A stretch of DNA of 64,000 nt from Citrobacter braakii (GTDB taxonomy: Bacteria > Pseudomonadota > Gammaproteobacteria > Enterobacterales > Enterobacteriaceae), in NCBI RefSeq assembly GCF_002075345.1, contig NZ_NAEW01000014.1, positions 37,730 to 101,729 of the forward strand, given 5' to 3'. A program made the position numbers and the translations under genes. The first letter of the stretch is position 1. Each line of letters opens with the position of its first letter. The notes below the pieces were generated by a model, which saw only the letters and a list, made by a program, of their open reading frames with translations, was not told the DNA's origin and searched no databases. This document shows, one piece after another, positions 10,925 to 22,653 of this stretch.

Positions 10925-10969
10925 ATGAAAGCAACATTGGTTCTGCACGGTTGGTGGCGCACTTCCTGA
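10925..10969 (+). CDS. trpL: trp operon leader peptide
   Basis: A 14-codon frame reading MKATLVLHGWWRTS, preceded by AGAAGGT. The tandem Trp codons at positions 10-11 are the sensing element of trp attenuation: stalling there when charged tRNA-Trp is scarce lets region 2 pair with region 3, preventing the terminator. The peptide differs from both E. coli and Salmonella in residues 3-8 but keeps the WWRTS end. Confidence 0.97.
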   Translation: MKATLVLHGWWRTS

Positions 10970-11013
10970 TTTCGGGCAGTGTCTTACGTCTGCAATATGC
11001 AACCAGATACCCG

Positions 11014-11040
11014 GCCCGCCAAATGAGCGGGCTTTTTTTT
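11014..11040 (+). terminator. trp attenuator (3:4 hairpin)
   Basis: Stem GCCCGC (11014-11019) and GCGGGC (11027-11032), followed by an eight-T run (11033-11040). It lies between trpL and trpE and is the rho-independent terminator used when tryptophan is plentiful. Confidence 0.96.
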
Positions 11041-11063
11041 GAACAAAATTAATGAGAATAACG

Positions 11064-12626
11064 ATGCAAACACAAAAACCGACACTCGAGCTGCTTGCCT
11101 GCGATGCCGCCTACCGTGAAAATCCGACGGCGCTGTTTCATCAGGTGTGTGGCGCACGTCCGGCAACGCTGCTGCTGGAATCTGCCGATATCGACAGCAA
11201 AGACGATCTGAAGAGCTTGCTGCTGGTCGACAGCGCATTACGCATTACCGCCATCGGTGACACTGTCACCATTCAGGCATTATCCGCTAACGGCGCATCG
11301 CTGCTGCCGCTGCTGGATGCTGCCCTGCCAGCGGGTGTTGAGAACAAACAACAGCCGAATGGTCGCCATCTGCGATTCCCTGCCGTTAGCCCGCTGCTGG
11401 ATGAAGACGCCCGCTTATGTTCCCTTTCCGTATTTGATGCCTTCCGTTTATTGCAGGAGCTGGTTAATGTTCCTGCGCAAGAACGTGAAGCGATGTTCTT
11501 CGGCGGTCTGTTTTCCTACGACCTGGTTGCCGGTTTTGAAGATTTACCTCAGCTTGAAGCGGGCAACCGTTGCCCTGACTACTGCTTCTATCTGGCAGAA
11601 ACGCTCATGGTCATCGACCATCAGAAGAAAAGCACCCGCATTCAGGCCAGCATATTTACCCCCAGCGATGCAGAAAAACAGCGTCTTAATGCCCGTCTGG
11701 CGCAACTGAGCCAGCAGCTTACCGAACCTGCGCCGCCGCTGCCCGTTACTGAAGTTCCGCACATGCGCTGCGAATGCAATCAGAGCGATGAAGAGTTTGC
11801 CGCCGTAGTTCGTGGTATGCAAAAGGCCATTCGCGCTGGCGAAATTTTCCAGGTGGTTCCATCCCGTCGTTTCTCGCTGCCCTGCCCGTCACCGCTGGCG
11901 GCCTACTATGTGCTGAAGAAAAGTAACCCCAGCCCGTACATGTTTTTTATGCAGGACAACGATTTCACCCTGTTCGGCGCCTCTCCGGAAAGCTCGCTGA
12001 AATACGATGCCACCAGCCGGCAGATTGAAATCTATCCGATTGCCGGGACCCGCCCACGCGGTCGTCGTGCGGACGGTTCACTGGACCGCGATCTCGACAG
12101 CCGTATTGAGCTGGAGATGCGTACCGATCATAAAGAGCTTTCCGAGCACCTGATGCTGGTAGACCTGGCGCGTAACGACCTGGCGCGCATCTGCACGCCT
12201 GGCAGCCGCTACGTTGCTGACCTCACCAAAGTGGATCGTTATTCCTTCGTTATGCACCTGGTTTCCCGCGTAGTCGGCGAGCTGCGTAGCGATCTGGATG
12301 TGCTGCATGCTTACCGCGCCTGTATGAACATGGGTACGCTAAGCGGAGCACCGAAAGTTCGCGCCATGCAGCTTATCGCCGAGGCCGAAGGCCGTCGTCG
12401 CGGCAGCTATGGCGGTGCAGTAGGTTACTTCACGGCCCATGGCGATCTGGATACCTGTATTGTGATTCGTTCCGCCCTCGTGGAAGACGGTATTGCCACC
12501 GTACAGGCTGGCGCCGGAATTGTTCTGGATTCCGTTGGGCAGTCAGAAGCCGATGAAACCCGTAATAAAGCGCGTGCGGTTCTGCGTGCTATCGCCACCG
12601 CACACCACGCACAGGAGACCTTCTAA
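11064..12626 (+). CDS. trpE: Anthranilate synthase component I
   Basis: 520 residues from ATG 11064 ([14 protein letters not shown]), the E. coli length. Converts chorismate plus ammonia to anthranilate in complex with the TrpG domain of the next gene. The LLLESAD segment near residue 40 belongs to the tryptophan feedback site. The chorismate-binding domain is seen in the C-terminal half ([40 protein letters not shown]). Its stop shares one base with the trpGD start. Confidence 0.98.
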   Translation: MQTQKPTLELLACDAAYRENPTALFHQVCGARPATLLLESADIDSKDDLKSLLLVDSALRITAIGDTVTIQALSANGASLLPLLDAALPAGVENKQQPNGRHLRFPAVSPLLDEDARLCSLSVFDAFRLLQELVNVPAQEREAMFFGGLFSYDLVAGFEDLPQLEAGNRCPDYCFYLAETLMVIDHQKKSTRIQASIFTPSDAEKQRLNARLAQLSQQLTEPAPPLPVTEVPHMRCECNQSDEEFAAVVRGMQKAIRAGEIFQVVPSRRFSLPCPSPLAAYYVLKKSNPSPYMFFMQDNDFTLFGASPESSLKYDATSRQIEIYPIAGTRPRGRRADGSLDRDLDSRIELEMRTDHKELSEHLMLVDLARNDLARICTPGSRYVADLTKVDRYSFVMHLVSRVVGELRSDLDVLHAYRACMNMGTLSGAPKVRAMQLIAEAEGRRRGSYGGAVGYFTAHGDLDTCIVIRSALVEDGIATVQAGAGIVLDSVGQSEADETRNKARAVLRAIATAHHAQETF

Positions 12627-14221
12627 TGGCTGATATTCTGCTGCTCGATAATATCGACTCTTTTACCTATAACCTGGCAGATCAGCTGCGTACTAACGGT
12701 CATAACGTGGTGATTTACCGCAACCATATTCCGGCCCAGACATTAATAGACCGCTTAGCGACCATGAAAAATCCGGTACTGATGCTCTCTCCAGGTCCAG
12801 GTGCGCCAAGCGAAGCGGGCTGCATGCCGGAGCTGTTAACCCGCCTGCGCGGCAAGCTGCCGATCATCGGCATTTGTCTGGGGCATCAGGCCATTGTTGA
12901 GGCCTATGGTGGATACGTGGGACAGGCGGGGGAAATCCTGCACGGCAAAGCGTCCAGCATTGAACACGACGGTCAGGCAATGTTCGCCGGTCTGGCAAAT
13001 CCGCTGCCGGTGGCGCGCTATCACTCGCTGGTTGGCAGCAACGTTCCGGCCGGATTGACCATCAACGCCCACTTTAACGGCATGGTGATGGCGGTACGTC
13101 ACGATACCGATCGCGTATGTGGCTTCCAGTTCCATCCAGAATCCATTCTGACCACCCAGGGCGCACGTCTGCTGGAGCAAACGCTGGCCTGGGCGCTACA
13201 GAAACTCGAACAGACTAATACGCTGCAACCTATTCTGGAGAAACTGTATCAGGCCCAGACGCTGTCTCAGCAGGAAAGCCACCAGCTGTTCTCCGCCGTG
13301 GTACGCGGTGAACTGAAGCCGGAACAACTGGCTGCGGCGCTGGTGAGCATGAAAATTCGTGGCGAGCACCCGAATGAAATTGCCGGTGCGGCAACGGCGC
13401 TGCTGGAAAACGCCGCCCCGTTCCCGCGACCTGATTATCTGTTTGCCGATATTGTCGGTACCGGCGGTGATGGCAGCAACAGTATCAATATTTCCACCGC
13501 CAGCGCCTTTGTGGCGGCCGCTTGCGGACTGAAAGTCGCCAAACACGGCAACCGCAGCGTCTCCAGCAAGTCGGGCTCTTCTGATCTGTTAGCGGCTTTT
13601 GGCATCAATCTGGATATGAACGCCGATAAATCCCGTCAGGCACTTGACGACCTCGGTGTGTGTTTCTTGTTTGCGCCGAAATACCACACCGGTTTTCGCC
13701 ATGCTATGCCGGTACGCCAACAGTTGAAAACCCGTACGCTGTTTAACGTCCTCGGCCCGTTGATTAACCCGGCACATCCGCCGCTGGCGCTGATCGGCGT
13801 TTACAGTCCGGAACTGGTGCTGCCAATTGCCGAAACGCTGCGCGTGTTGGGGTATCAGCGGGCAGCCGTGGTGCACAGCGGCGGCATGGATGAAGTTTCC
13901 CTGCATGCGCCGACCATTGTGGCAGAGCTGCATGATGGCGAAATCAAGAGCTATCAACTGACGGCGGAAGACTTTGGCCTGACGCCTTACCACCAGGAAC
14001 AGCTGGCTGGCGGCACGCCGGAAGAAAACCGTGACATTCTTAGTCGCTTGTTACAAGGTAAAGGTGAAGCCGCTCATGAAGCTGCTGTTGCCGCGAATGT
14101 CGCCATGTTAATGCGCCTGCACGGTGAAGAAGATTTAAAAGCCAATGCGCAAACCGTGATTAATGTACTGCGCAGCGGCGCGGCCTATGACCGTGTCACT
14201 GCACTGGCAGCAAGAGGGTAA
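12626..14221 (+). CDS. trpD: Anthranilate synthase component II / anthranilate phosphoribosyltransferase (TrpGD fusion)
   Basis: 531 residues. Residues 1-190 are a class I glutamine amidotransferase with nucleophile C84 in GICLGHQ and the histidine in FQFHPES, supplying ammonia to TrpE. Residues about 200-531 are anthranilate phosphoribosyltransferase ([33 protein letters not shown]). The fusion is typical of Escherichia, Salmonella and Citrobacter. Translationally coupled to trpE (TAATG). Confidence 0.98.
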   Translation: MADILLLDNIDSFTYNLADQLRTNGHNVVIYRNHIPAQTLIDRLATMKNPVLMLSPGPGAPSEAGCMPELLTRLRGKLPIIGICLGHQAIVEAYGGYVGQAGEILHGKASSIEHDGQAMFAGLANPLPVARYHSLVGSNVPAGLTINAHFNGMVMAVRHDTDRVCGFQFHPESILTTQGARLLEQTLAWALQKLEQTNTLQPILEKLYQAQTLSQQESHQLFSAVVRGELKPEQLAAALVSMKIRGEHPNEIAGAATALLENAAPFPRPDYLFADIVGTGGDGSNSINISTASAFVAAACGLKVAKHGNRSVSSKSGSSDLLAAFGINLDMNADKSRQALDDLGVCFLFAPKYHTGFRHAMPVRQQLKTRTLFNVLGPLINPAHPPLALIGVYSPELVLPIAETLRVLGYQRAAVVHSGGMDEVSLHAPTIVAELHDGEIKSYQLTAEDFGLTPYHQEQLAGGTPEENRDILSRLLQGKGEAAHEAAVAANVAMLMRLHGEEDLKANAQTVINVLRSGAAYDRVTALAARG

Positions 14222-15583
14222 ATGATGCAAACCGTTTTAGCGAAAATTGTCGCAGACAAGGCGATTTGGGTAGAAGCCCGCAAACAGCAACAACCGCTGG
14301 CCAGCTTTCAGAATGATGTTCAACCCAGCGCTCGTGATTTCTACGATGCGCTGCAAGGTGCACGTACCGCCTTTATTCTGGAGTGCAAGAAAGCGTCTCC
14401 GTCAAAAGGCGTGATCCGTGATGACTTCGACCCGGCACAGATTGCGGGCGTATATAAACAATATGCTTCTGCGATTTCCGTACTGACCGATGAGAAATAT
14501 TTCCAGGGGAGCTTTGATTTCCTGCCCATCGTCAGCCGCATCGCACCGCAGCCGATTCTGTGTAAGGACTTTATTATCGATCCTTACCAGATTTACCTGG
14601 CGCGCTTCTATCAGGCGGACGCCTGTCTGCTGATGCTGTCGGTGCTTGATGATGAGCAATATCGTCAACTCGCCGCCGTCGCCCACAGTTTGAAAATGGG
14701 CGTACTGACTGAAGTCAGTAACGATGAAGAGCTGGAGCGTGCTATCGCACTGGGCGCCAAAGTCGTCGGTATCAACAACCGTGATTTACGCGACCTGTCG
14801 ATCGATCTGAATCGCACCCGCCAACTGGCGCCGCGACTGGGTCATGGCGTAACCGTCATCAGCGAGTCCGGTATCAATACCTATGGTCAAGTGCGAGAAC
14901 TCAGCCACTTCGCCAACGGTTTTCTGATTGGCTCCGCGTTGATGTCGCATGATGATCTGCATGCTGCCGTGCGTCGCGTTCTGCTCGGCGAAAATAAAGT
15001 CTGCGGTTTAACCCGGGCTCAGGATGCAAACGCGGCATACGAAGCGGGTGCCATATACGGCGGGTTGATTTTTGTGTCCACATCGCCACGCGCGGTCAGC
15101 GTTGAACGCGCACGCGAGGTCATGACCGGCGCACCGCTGCAATATGTCGGGGTGTTCCGCAACACAGAGATCACCGACGTGCGCGAAACAGCGGCGGCTC
15201 TGGGGCTAACAGCCGTGCAATTGCATGGTAGCGAAGACCAGGCCTATGTTGACGCCCTGCGCGACGCGCTCCCCGAACAGGTGCAAATCTGGAAGGCATT
15301 AAGCGTCAGCGAAACGTTGCCAGCTCGTGATTATCAGCACGTCGATAAATACGTATTCGACAATGGTCAAGGCGGCAGCGGTCAACGCTTCGACTGGTCA
15401 CTTTTAGGCGGACAATCGCTGGATAACGTTTTACTGGCTGGCGGACTCGGCGCTGATAACTGCGTTGACGCGGCAAAAACCGGCTGTGCCGGTCTCGATT
15501 TCAATTCTGGCGTAGAGTCACAGCCGGGCATCAAGGATGCACGTCTTTTGGCTTCGGTCTTTCAGACGCTGCGCGCATATTAA
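14222..15583 (+). CDS. trpC: Indole-3-glycerol-phosphate synthase / phosphoribosylanthranilate isomerase (TrpCF fusion)
   Basis: 453 residues starting [16 protein letters not shown]. Residues 1-255 are IGP synthase ([36 protein letters not shown]); residues about 256-453 are the isomerase ([35 protein letters not shown]). The two TIM barrels carry out consecutive steps of tryptophan synthesis. It begins directly after the trpD stop. Confidence 0.98.
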   Translation: MMQTVLAKIVADKAIWVEARKQQQPLASFQNDVQPSARDFYDALQGARTAFILECKKASPSKGVIRDDFDPAQIAGVYKQYASAISVLTDEKYFQGSFDFLPIVSRIAPQPILCKDFIIDPYQIYLARFYQADACLLMLSVLDDEQYRQLAAVAHSLKMGVLTEVSNDEELERAIALGAKVVGINNRDLRDLSIDLNRTRQLAPRLGHGVTVISESGINTYGQVRELSHFANGFLIGSALMSHDDLHAAVRRVLLGENKVCGLTRAQDANAAYEAGAIYGGLIFVSTSPRAVSVERAREVMTGAPLQYVGVFRNTEITDVRETAAALGLTAVQLHGSEDQAYVDALRDALPEQVQIWKALSVSETLPARDYQHVDKYVFDNGQGGSGQRFDWSLLGGQSLDNVLLAGGLGADNCVDAAKTGCAGLDFNSGVESQPGIKDARLLASVFQTLRAY

Positions 15584-15593
15584 GGAAAAGGAC

Positions 15594-16787
15594 ATGACAA
15601 CATTACTCAATCCGTATTTTGGTGAATTTGGCGGTATGTATGTGCCACAGATTCTGATGCCTGCCCTGCGCCAGCTGGAAGAAGCTTTTGTCAGCGCGCA
15701 AAAGGATCCTGAATTTCAGGCGCAGTTTACAGACCTGCTGAAAAACTATGCTGGTCGTCCAACTGCACTGACCAAATGCCAGAACATTACTCAAGGCACC
15801 AACACTACGCTATATCTCAAACGTGAAGATTTGCTGCACGGCGGCGCGCACAAAACCAACCAGGTGCTGGGCCAGGCATTGCTGGCGAAACGTATGGGGA
15901 AAACGGAGATCATCGCCGAAACCGGCGCGGGCCAGCACGGTGTTGCATCAGCTCTCGCCAGCGCACTGCTGGGGCTGAAATGCCGTATTTATATGGGTGC
16001 AAAAGACGTTGAACGCCAGTCGCCAAACGTTTTCCGTATGCGTCTGATGGGGGCTGAAGTTATCCCGGTTCACAGCGGTTCTGCAACGCTGAAAGATGCC
16101 TGTAACGAAGCGCTGCGCGACTGGTCTGGCAGCTACGATACCGCGCACTATATGCTCGGTACGGCGGCGGGTCCACATCCCTTCCCGACCATTGTTCGTG
16201 AATTTCAGCGCATGATCGGCGAGGAAACTAAAGCGCAGATCCTTGAAAAAGAAGGTCGCCTGCCGGACGCGGTTATCGCCTGCGTGGGCGGCGGTTCTAA
16301 CGCCATCGGTATGTTCGCGGACTTTATTAATGAAACCAGCGTCGGTCTGATTGGCGTCGAGCCTGGCGGTCATGGGATTGAATCAGGGGAACATGGCGCA
16401 CCGTTGAAGCATGGTCGTGTCGGGATTTACTTCGGCATGAAGTCCCCGATGATGCAGACCGAAGAAGGACAGATTGAAGAGTCTTACTCTATTTCCGCGG
16501 GGCTGGATTTCCCGTCTGTCGGGCCGCAGCATGCGTATCTGAACAGCATTGGTCGCGCCGATTATGTTTCGATCACCGACGACGAAGCGCTCGAGGCCTT
16601 CAAAACGCTGTGTCTGCACGAGGGGATTATTCCGGCGCTGGAGTCCTCCCATGCCCTGGCACACGCATTGAAAATGATGCGTGAAAACCCGGAAAAAGAG
16701 CAGTTACTGGTGGTTAATCTCTCCGGTCGCGGCGACAAAGACATTTTCACCGTACACGATATTCTGAAAGCGCGAGGGGAAATCTGA
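15594..16787 (+). CDS. trpB: Tryptophan synthase beta chain
   Basis: 397 residues from ATG 15594 ([17 protein letters not shown]) after AAGGAAAAGGAC. PLP-dependent: the Schiff-base lysine is in [12 protein letters not shown] near residue 87, with the phosphate-binding GGGSNAIG further on. Condenses indole from TrpA with serine. The longer in-frame opening upstream overlaps trpC and is not used. Its stop overlaps the trpA start. Confidence 0.98.
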   Translation: MTTLLNPYFGEFGGMYVPQILMPALRQLEEAFVSAQKDPEFQAQFTDLLKNYAGRPTALTKCQNITQGTNTTLYLKREDLLHGGAHKTNQVLGQALLAKRMGKTEIIAETGAGQHGVASALASALLGLKCRIYMGAKDVERQSPNVFRMRLMGAEVIPVHSGSATLKDACNEALRDWSGSYDTAHYMLGTAAGPHPFPTIVREFQRMIGEETKAQILEKEGRLPDAVIACVGGGSNAIGMFADFINETSVGLIGVEPGGHGIESGEHGAPLKHGRVGIYFGMKSPMMQTEEGQIEESYSISAGLDFPSVGPQHAYLNSIGRADYVSITDDEALEAFKTLCLHEGIIPALESSHALAHALKMMRENPEKEQLLVVNLSGRGDKDIFTVHDILKARGEI

Positions 16788-17593
16788 TGGAACGTTACGA
16801 AAACCTGTTTGCACAGCTGAAGGACCGCAAAGAAGGTGCTTTTGTCCCCTTCGTAACCCTGGGCGATCCGTCTGTTGAGCAGTCACTGAAAATCATTGAT
16901 ACGCTGATTGAAGCCGGTGCTGATGCCCTTGAGCTCGGTATTCCGTTCTCCGATCCGCTGGCTGACGGTCCAACCATTCAGGAAGCCACCCTGCGTGCGT
17001 TTGCCGCCGGCGTCACGCCGTCTCAATGCTTTGAAATGCTGGCGCTGATTCGTCAGAAGCACCCTACGATTCCCATTGGCTTGCTGATGTATGCCAACCT
17101 GGTGTTTAGCAAGGGCATTGACGAGTTTTACGCCCAGTGTGAAAAAGTGGGCGTGGATTCCGTGTTAGTGGCCGATGTTCCCGTTGAGGAGTCCGCGCCA
17201 TTCAGAGCTGCGGCGCTCCGCCACAACATTGCGCCAATTTTTATCTGCCCACCGAACGCTGATGAAGAACTGCTGCGCCAGATCGCCTCTCATGGCCGCG
17301 GCTATACCTATTTGCTTTCGCGTGCGGGCGTGACCGGTGCAGAAAATCGAGCGGCGTTACCGCTACATCACCTGGTCGAAAAGTTGAAAGCATATGATGC
17401 TCCGCCTTCTTTACAGGGGTTTGGTATCTCTGCGCCTGAACAGGTAACCGGCGCGATTGACGCTGGCGCTGCTGGCGCTATTTCCGGCTCGGCAATTGTG
17501 AAAATTATTGAGAAAAATGTTGCGGCACCGGAACAGATGCTGGCTGAGCTGAAAGCTTTTGTCAGCGCGATGAAAGCCGCCACCCGGCAGTAA
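16787..17593 (+). CDS. trpA: Tryptophan synthase alpha chain
   Basis: 268 residues, family length. Cleaves indole-3-glycerol phosphate; the catalytic residues are E49 and D60 in [16 protein letters not shown]. Indole is channelled to TrpB. Last gene of the operon, coupled to trpB by TGATG. Confidence 0.98.
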   Translation: MERYENLFAQLKDRKEGAFVPFVTLGDPSVEQSLKIIDTLIEAGADALELGIPFSDPLADGPTIQEATLRAFAAGVTPSQCFEMLALIRQKHPTIPIGLLMYANLVFSKGIDEFYAQCEKVGVDSVLVADVPVEESAPFRAAALRHNIAPIFICPPNADEELLRQIASHGRGYTYLLSRAGVTGAENRAALPLHHLVEKLKAYDAPPSLQGFGISAPEQVTGAIDAGAAGAISGSAIVKIIEKNVAAPEQMLAELKAFVSAMKAATRQ

Positions 17594-17601
17594 GCTAAAA
17601 C

Positions 17602-17628
17602 AACCGCCAGAGACTTCTGGCGGTTTTA
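17602..17628. terminator. trp operon terminator, possibly bidirectional
   Basis: Stem AACCGCCAG (17602-17610) and CTGGCGGTT (17617-17625) followed by TTTT on the plus strand. It lies 8 bases after trpA, at the 3' end of the convergent cyclase gene, and could serve both. Confidence 0.85.
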
Positions 17629-19098
17629 CGCTTCTTTCGTGTGCTTCATTTTATACATGGCGCTATCTGCATTCTGAATAGCCACATCCAGTTCACCGTT
17701 CACCTCTGCAATCCCCCACGATACTGACAATGGCACGGTATGACCGTCCACTACAAACACATGGCTGGTCACCTGCCCGCTGATACGTTGAGCAATTGCG
17801 ATGGCATCAGTTGCCTGCGAGCGAAACAGCAGGATCATAAATTCATCCCCGCCGGTACGAATCACAATATCGTGGCTGGTGCGGGTGTTTGATAACATCC
17901 TGTTGGCGATAATTTGCAGCGCACGATCGCCTGCCGCGTGACCCCAGGTATCATTGACGGCCTTGAACTTATTGCAGTCCAGTAGCACCACCGAACAGTG
18001 TGATAAATCTCGGCGCTTGATGATGTCGAGTATTCGGCGATTAAAGCAACCGGTCAGGGTGTCTATATAAACCTTCAGGTCGCTTTCGTTCAGCCATGAT
18101 TTTAGCGAGAAACTAATCATGATGAAAAAGAACGGCGCCAGCAGGATCACGATCCCGGCATGGGTATCGCGCGTCATAAAACGGCCTAATGAAAGCGAAT
18201 AGTGCAGCGCATATTTCTCCGAAAAATTGCGCACTAAAAAACGGGATTGACCTGTACATTTACCGGATAAACAAAGACTTTCATTGTTGGTCAAATTTAC
18301 CAATTCCACATTCAGCTCTGGTGGGAGTCGGTAGTCAAATGCTTGAGCCAACGCTTCCTGCAATTCGGGCTTTGAATGGTCATAAACCAGATAGGCCACG
18401 ATTTGGTCTGATATCTCTTTGCCAGACAGATCGTAGATATAGCTCACCACGCTGTAAGCTTTTTCACCGGTAATTTTATCGGTATAGAAGTTCGTTGAAC
18501 TAAGAGCTTTGTTTTTGACGTTTTTTTGCAACAGTCGGGTATAGAAATCGACCGGCGGATAGAAAAAGTTGGTGAGATCCCGCGCCATTTCAGAATTTGA
18601 GAAACTGAAGTTGCGCGAATCGGAAGCCATAAACCAGTAAAAATAATCTGAATTTTTGGCGATAATATAACGATGTGCATCGAAGCTGCCCGGATTTAGC
18701 TCATTAACCATACCGCGAATAAACTCCGCCGCCGTATACATACACAGCGCGTTGTGGCTGGCTTGCTGGGCAATAATTGTCCCCGTTACCGAATGCAGAC
18801 GCTTTGGGTCGGCGTTAATTCCCCATTCAATCTCATTGCGGGGAACAAATTGTGAAATATCGCCACATTGCTCACCCGATTTAATATGGTGATAGCGCTC
18901 ACCAATCGCATCGGCGATCAGCTCATTATCGTTAAAAATGTCCATCATGCGCGCTTGCATGCGGTTAACACCGTCACTGACTGCAGCCATCCGCTGCTCA
19001 TAAATTATAAACAGAAACAACGACGTAAATATCAACGTAATGAGCCCTGATACCAGCAGTGCCTGCCTGTTTCTGAGCTTGTCCTGCACAATCTTCAC
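17626..19098 (-). CDS. Membrane-anchored diguanylate cyclase (GGDEF) with periplasmic sensor region
   Basis: 490 residues: a membrane helix at about 14-33, a long periplasmic region to about 312, a second helix (313-331), then a GGDEF domain. Active-site residues are intact: DTLTG at 346-350, metal aspartate D374 (VLLDCNKFK) and GGDEF at 416-420. The product should be cyclic-di-GMP. The inhibitory I-site, normally RxxD five residues before GGDEF, reads TSHD (407-410), so product inhibition through that site is probably weakened. Four cysteines (78, 119, 276, 281) in the periplasmic part could form disulfides. It resembles DgcJ/YeaJ-type proteins in architecture. It occupies the place of yciGFE of E. 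coli. Confidence 0.88.
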   Translation of the reverse strand: MKIVQDKLRNRQALLVSGLITLIFTSLFLFIIYEQRMAAVSDGVNRMQARMMDIFNDNELIADAIGERYHHIKSGEQCGDISQFVPRNEIEWGINADPKRLHSVTGTIIAQQASHNALCMYTAAEFIRGMVNELNPGSFDAHRYIIAKNSDYFYWFMASDSRNFSFSNSEMARDLTNFFYPPVDFYTRLLQKNVKNKALSSTNFYTDKITGEKAYSVVSYIYDLSGKEISDQIVAYLVYDHSKPELQEALAQAFDYRLPPELNVELVNLTNNESLCLSGKCTGQSRFLVRNFSEKYALHYSLSLGRFMTRDTHAGIVILLAPFFFIMISFSLKSWLNESDLKVYIDTLTGCFNRRILDIIKRRDLSHCSVVLLDCNKFKAVNDTWGHAAGDRALQIIANRMLSNTRTSHDIVIRTGGDEFMILLFRSQATDAIAIAQRISGQVTSHVFVVDGHTVPLSVSWGIAEVNGELDVAIQNADSAMYKMKHTKEA

Positions 19099-19283
19099 GA
19101 GTTCACCCTGATAGTTAACATATTGCCAAACCGGTTACCCGTTTCTGTCGTTGCATAACTGCGCTGTATGTTGATTGAGAATGTTAACCGTCCCTAAGCT
19201 GATGCCTTAGAATCCCGCCATTGTGTGCGCTAAAGTTACAGACTTATACAATAAAAGCACATTTTTGTTAACATAAATGCAAA

Positions 19284-19559
19284 CTAATCATCACCCTCAA
19301 TCGGATACCCTGCCCGACGAATGGCCTCACGACAATCGCTCACGCCTGCGGCATAGCCCGCTTCAATCTCACAAACAGGACTGGCGCTGCAATAAGGTAG
19401 TTTAACCGGAGTCGCAATGCGTTTCTCCAGCACTTCAATTTTATCCATAAAATTCAATAAATCACGCGCGGCACTCACGGCGAACTCTGCCGTTTCATCT
19501 CCGGTGAATGGTTCCAAAAGTGTGATTTTTTGTTGTAGCAGGTGGCGAGTCAACATCAT
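19284..19559 (-). CDS. Unknown small protein upstream of the cyclase gene
   Basis: 91 residues from ATG 19559 (MMLTRHLLQQKITLLEPF), with GAGGG 8 bases upstream; a TTG five codons further upstream is less likely. Soluble, with no signal peptide. It has a helical central part (AEFAVSAARDLLNFMDKIEVLEKR) and a C-terminal half with three cysteines (LPYCSASPVCE, GVSDCREAI) that might bind a metal. I do not recognise the family. It lies between the cyclase and ompW on the same strand. Confidence 0.6.
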   Translation of the reverse strand: MMLTRHLLQQKITLLEPFTGDETAEFAVSAARDLLNFMDKIEVLEKRIATPVKLPYCSASPVCEIEAGYAAGVSDCREAIRRAGYPIEGDD

Positions 19560-19642
19560 CGTCAATACCCTCAAAGCCAGTTTGCTTAAAGAGTAGCATT
19601 ACATCGACGGGGAGAAAGGCAGGAAGAAATAAACTGGTAATA

Positions 19643-19672
19643 AAAAAGCTGATCGTGGAACGATCAGCTTTT
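19643..19672 (-). terminator. ompW terminator
   Basis: Perfect stem AGCTGATCG (19648-19656) and CGATCAGCT (19662-19670), with a T6 run on the minus strand beyond the stem. It lies 22 bases after the ompW stop. Confidence 0.85.
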
Positions 19673-19691
19673 CCGTATTTTAATCACGGAC

Positions 19692-20330
19692 TTAGAAGCG
19701 ATAACCCGCGGAGAACATAAACACCCACGGATCGAGGCGTACGCTGTCATGCTGCTGCGCGCCAGCCAGTTTGTAGCTCGCGGTGGTGTCGATATCCATG
19801 TACCAGACCGACATGTTAATCAGCCAGTCGCGGTTAATCAGATAGTCCATACCCACTTGCCCTGCTGCGCCCCAGGAGTCTTTCAGGCTCAGGTCAGATA
19901 AACCGGTTTCTTTGCCGTTATTGTTAAAGCCTTCGTCAAAGAAGGTGGTGTAGTTCACACCGACACCAACGTACGGACGCAGTTTGCTGCTGGAATCGCC
20001 GAAATACCACTGTGCCATTAAGGTTGGCGGTAAATGGTGAACGGTCGCAATATCACCTGTTGTGGCAGTGCCAATTTTATGGCGGAACGGCGTGGCTGCC
20101 AGTAATTCAACACCGATATTGTCGGTTGCCATGTAGGTAAATGTCAGACCCAACTGCGTGTTATTGCTGACATCAAAGCCACCCAGGCTCCCCAGCGTAC
20201 CACCCGCGCCTTCCGTCGGTCTGACGGTGGCAGAACCTGCACGAATAAAGAATTCTCCGGCTTCATGCGCAAATACGTTACCAGAGAGAAGAGTTGTTAA
20301 AGCCACTGCTGCAACTGTTAATTTTTTCAT
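19692..20330 (-). CDS. ompW: Outer-membrane protein W
   Basis: 212 residues from ATG 20330 (MKKLTVAAVALTTLLSGNVFA, signal peptide of about 21 residues). The mature part alternates beta-strands, as in the eight-stranded OmpW barrel, and ends in the outer-membrane signature SAGYRF with C-terminal Phe. OmpW forms a narrow hydrophobic channel and is a colicin S4 receptor in E. coli. The longer open frame upstream has no ribosome binding site. Confidence 0.96.
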   Translation of the reverse strand: MKKLTVAAVALTTLLSGNVFAHEAGEFFIRAGSATVRPTEGAGGTLGSLGGFDVSNNTQLGLTFTYMATDNIGVELLAATPFRHKIGTATTGDIATVHHLPPTLMAQWYFGDSSSKLRPYVGVGVNYTTFFDEGFNNNGKETGLSDLSLKDSWGAAGQVGMDYLINRDWLINMSVWYMDIDTTASYKLAGAQQHDSVRLDPWVFMFSAGYRF

Positions 20331-20433
20331 GTCCGCTCCATCGTTATGGTTATAAAAGCGGAACGAATATACCCACATTGGAGTAATAAGTGATCTAACC
20401 TGGATCACATTGACTTTGATAATTTAAGATTTA

Positions 20434-20447
20434 TTGATCCAGATTAA
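20434..20447. promoter_or_regulatory. FNR-like site upstream of ompW
   Basis: TTGATCCAGATTAA matches the FNR consensus TTGAT-N4-ATCAA at 9 of 10 defined bases. It is about 104 bases upstream of the ompW start in the ompW/yciC divergent region (20331-20728). ompW is known to be FNR-activated in E. coli; the assignment here is by sequence match only. Confidence 0.5.
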
Positions 20448-20671
20448 GTTAGAACTTGCATTCAAAATCCTGGTTAACCTAATTCAGATCAATTTTGATA
20501 TATTTTCGCCACGCAAGTACCTGACCTCCGTTGCAGAATAGCGATGGTTATTTGTTCGTGATGCGCAGAGAACAACCAACGTTCTTGCATGACGCTGAAG
20601 TCATAGTCAAAAATTACCGGGGCTTTACAAAGATATGCTTTTCCATACACCGCGCGATGCTGCCACTGTAG

Positions 20672-21472
<801 letters not shown>

Positions 21473-21526
21473 ACCCTGAACGCATTCCGGGCTTTTACCC
21501 GGTGCTTTTGATGACGGAATCGAAGA

Positions 21527-22066
21527 ATGAAGCAGTTTCTTGATTTTTTACCGCTGGTTGTCTTTTTTGCTTTTTATAAGCTCTATGACATCTATGCGGC
21601 GACCTCGGCGCTGATTGTTGCGACGGCTGTGGTTTTGATTTACAGCTGGGTCCGCTATCGCAAGGTCGAGAAGATGGCATTGATCACTTTTGTTCTGGTA
21701 GCCGTGTTCGGTGGCCTGACCATCTTCTTCCACAATGATGAATTCATTAAGTGGAAAGTAACGGTGATTTACGGGCTGTTTGCCGGTGCGCTGCTGGTTA
21801 GCCAATGGGTAATGAAAAAGCCGCTGATTCAGCGCATGTTAGGTAAAGAGCTGAGCTTGCCACAGCCGGTTTGGATAAAACTTAACTTCGCCTGGGCCGT
21901 CTTCTTTATCCTGTGCGGTCTGGCGAATATCTATATCGCGTTTTGGCTACCGCAGAATATTTGGGTCAACTTTAAAGTATTCGGCCTGACCGCCCTGACT
22001 TTACTATTTACGTTACTGAGCGGAGTCTATATTTACCGCCACCTTCCGCAGGAAGATAAATCGTAA
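21527..22066 (+). CDS. yciB: Inner-membrane septation protein YciB
   Basis: 179 residues starting [23 protein letters not shown]. Five or so membrane helices and the IspZ/YciB signatures ([30 protein letters not shown]). In Shigella the homologue is needed for intracellular septation; in E. coli it interacts with elongation and division proteins. Second gene of a yciC-yciB unit. Confidence 0.95.
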   Translation: MKQFLDFLPLVVFFAFYKLYDIYAATSALIVATAVVLIYSWVRYRKVEKMALITFVLVAVFGGLTIFFHNDEFIKWKVTVIYGLFAGALLVSQWVMKKPLIQRMLGKELSLPQPVWIKLNFAWAVFFILCGLANIYIAFWLPQNIWVNFKVFGLTALTLLFTLLSGVYIYRHLPQEDKS

Positions 22067-22073
22067 TAAATGC

Positions 22074-22103
22074 TCGCCAGATCTCCGGATCTGGCGAATT
22101 TTT
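22074..22103 (+). terminator. yciCB terminator
   Basis: A 10-bp stem TCGCCAGATC (22074-22083) and GATCTGGCGA (22088-22097), loop TCCG, followed by ATTTTT. It lies 8 bases after the yciB stop. Confidence 0.9.
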
Positions 22104-22232
22104 ATCCCTTCGCGTTCCTTGTTGCCATCAAACCTGGCTTACTTCCGCCCCGCAGGCCGCATCCCCTCTGTTCTCAGCGCGTAAATTCTAGTAGCATCGC
22201 GCCTGTAATCTTTCTCTATAGTCGGTTCTACA

Positions 22233-22634
22233 ATGACAATAACGAATAACACTCCCCAGGGCGAACTGGTTTTACGCACTCTGGCTATGCCTGCCGATAC
22301 CAACGCAAACGGTGATATTTTTGGCGGCTGGCTGATGTCACAAATGGATATAGGTGGCGCTATTCAGGCCAAAGAGATCGCACATGGTCGCGTGGTAACG
22401 GTGCGGGTTGAAGGAATGAGCTTTTTGCGCCCGGTTGCCGTGGGCGATGTGGTTTGTTGCTACGCACGCTGCGTGAAACGCGGGACGACCTCGATCAGCA
22501 TTAATATTGAAGTCTGGGTGAAGAAAGTCGCTTCAGAACCTATTGGCCAGCGCTATAAAGCTACCGAAGCCCTGTTTATCTACGTTGCCGTTGATAAAGA
22601 CGGTAAACCGCGGCCGATTCCCTCCCTGGCCTGA
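22233..22634 (+). CDS. yciA: Acyl-CoA thioesterase YciA
   Basis: 133 residues starting MTITNNTPQGELVLRTLAMP. Hot-dog fold thioesterase; the catalytic segment is TNANGDIFGGWLMSQMD, with the conserved Asn and Asp. Hydrolyses a broad range of acyl-CoAs in the cytosol, usually as a hexamer. It has its own gap after the yciCB terminator. Convergent with tonB. Confidence 0.95.
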   Translation: MTITNNTPQGELVLRTLAMPADTNANGDIFGGWLMSQMDIGGAIQAKEIAHGRVVTVRVEGMSFLRPVAVGDVVCCYARCVKRGTTSISINIEVWVKKVASEPIGQRYKATEALFIYVAVDKDGKPRPIPSLA

Positions 22635-22653
22635 TAGCACGCCCAAGCATCGC

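Noticed and set aside
20385..20412. Possible CRP site AATGTGATCC ... GATCACTT upstream of ompW
   Set aside because: The half-sites are 11 bases apart instead of 6, so it does not fit a CRP operator.
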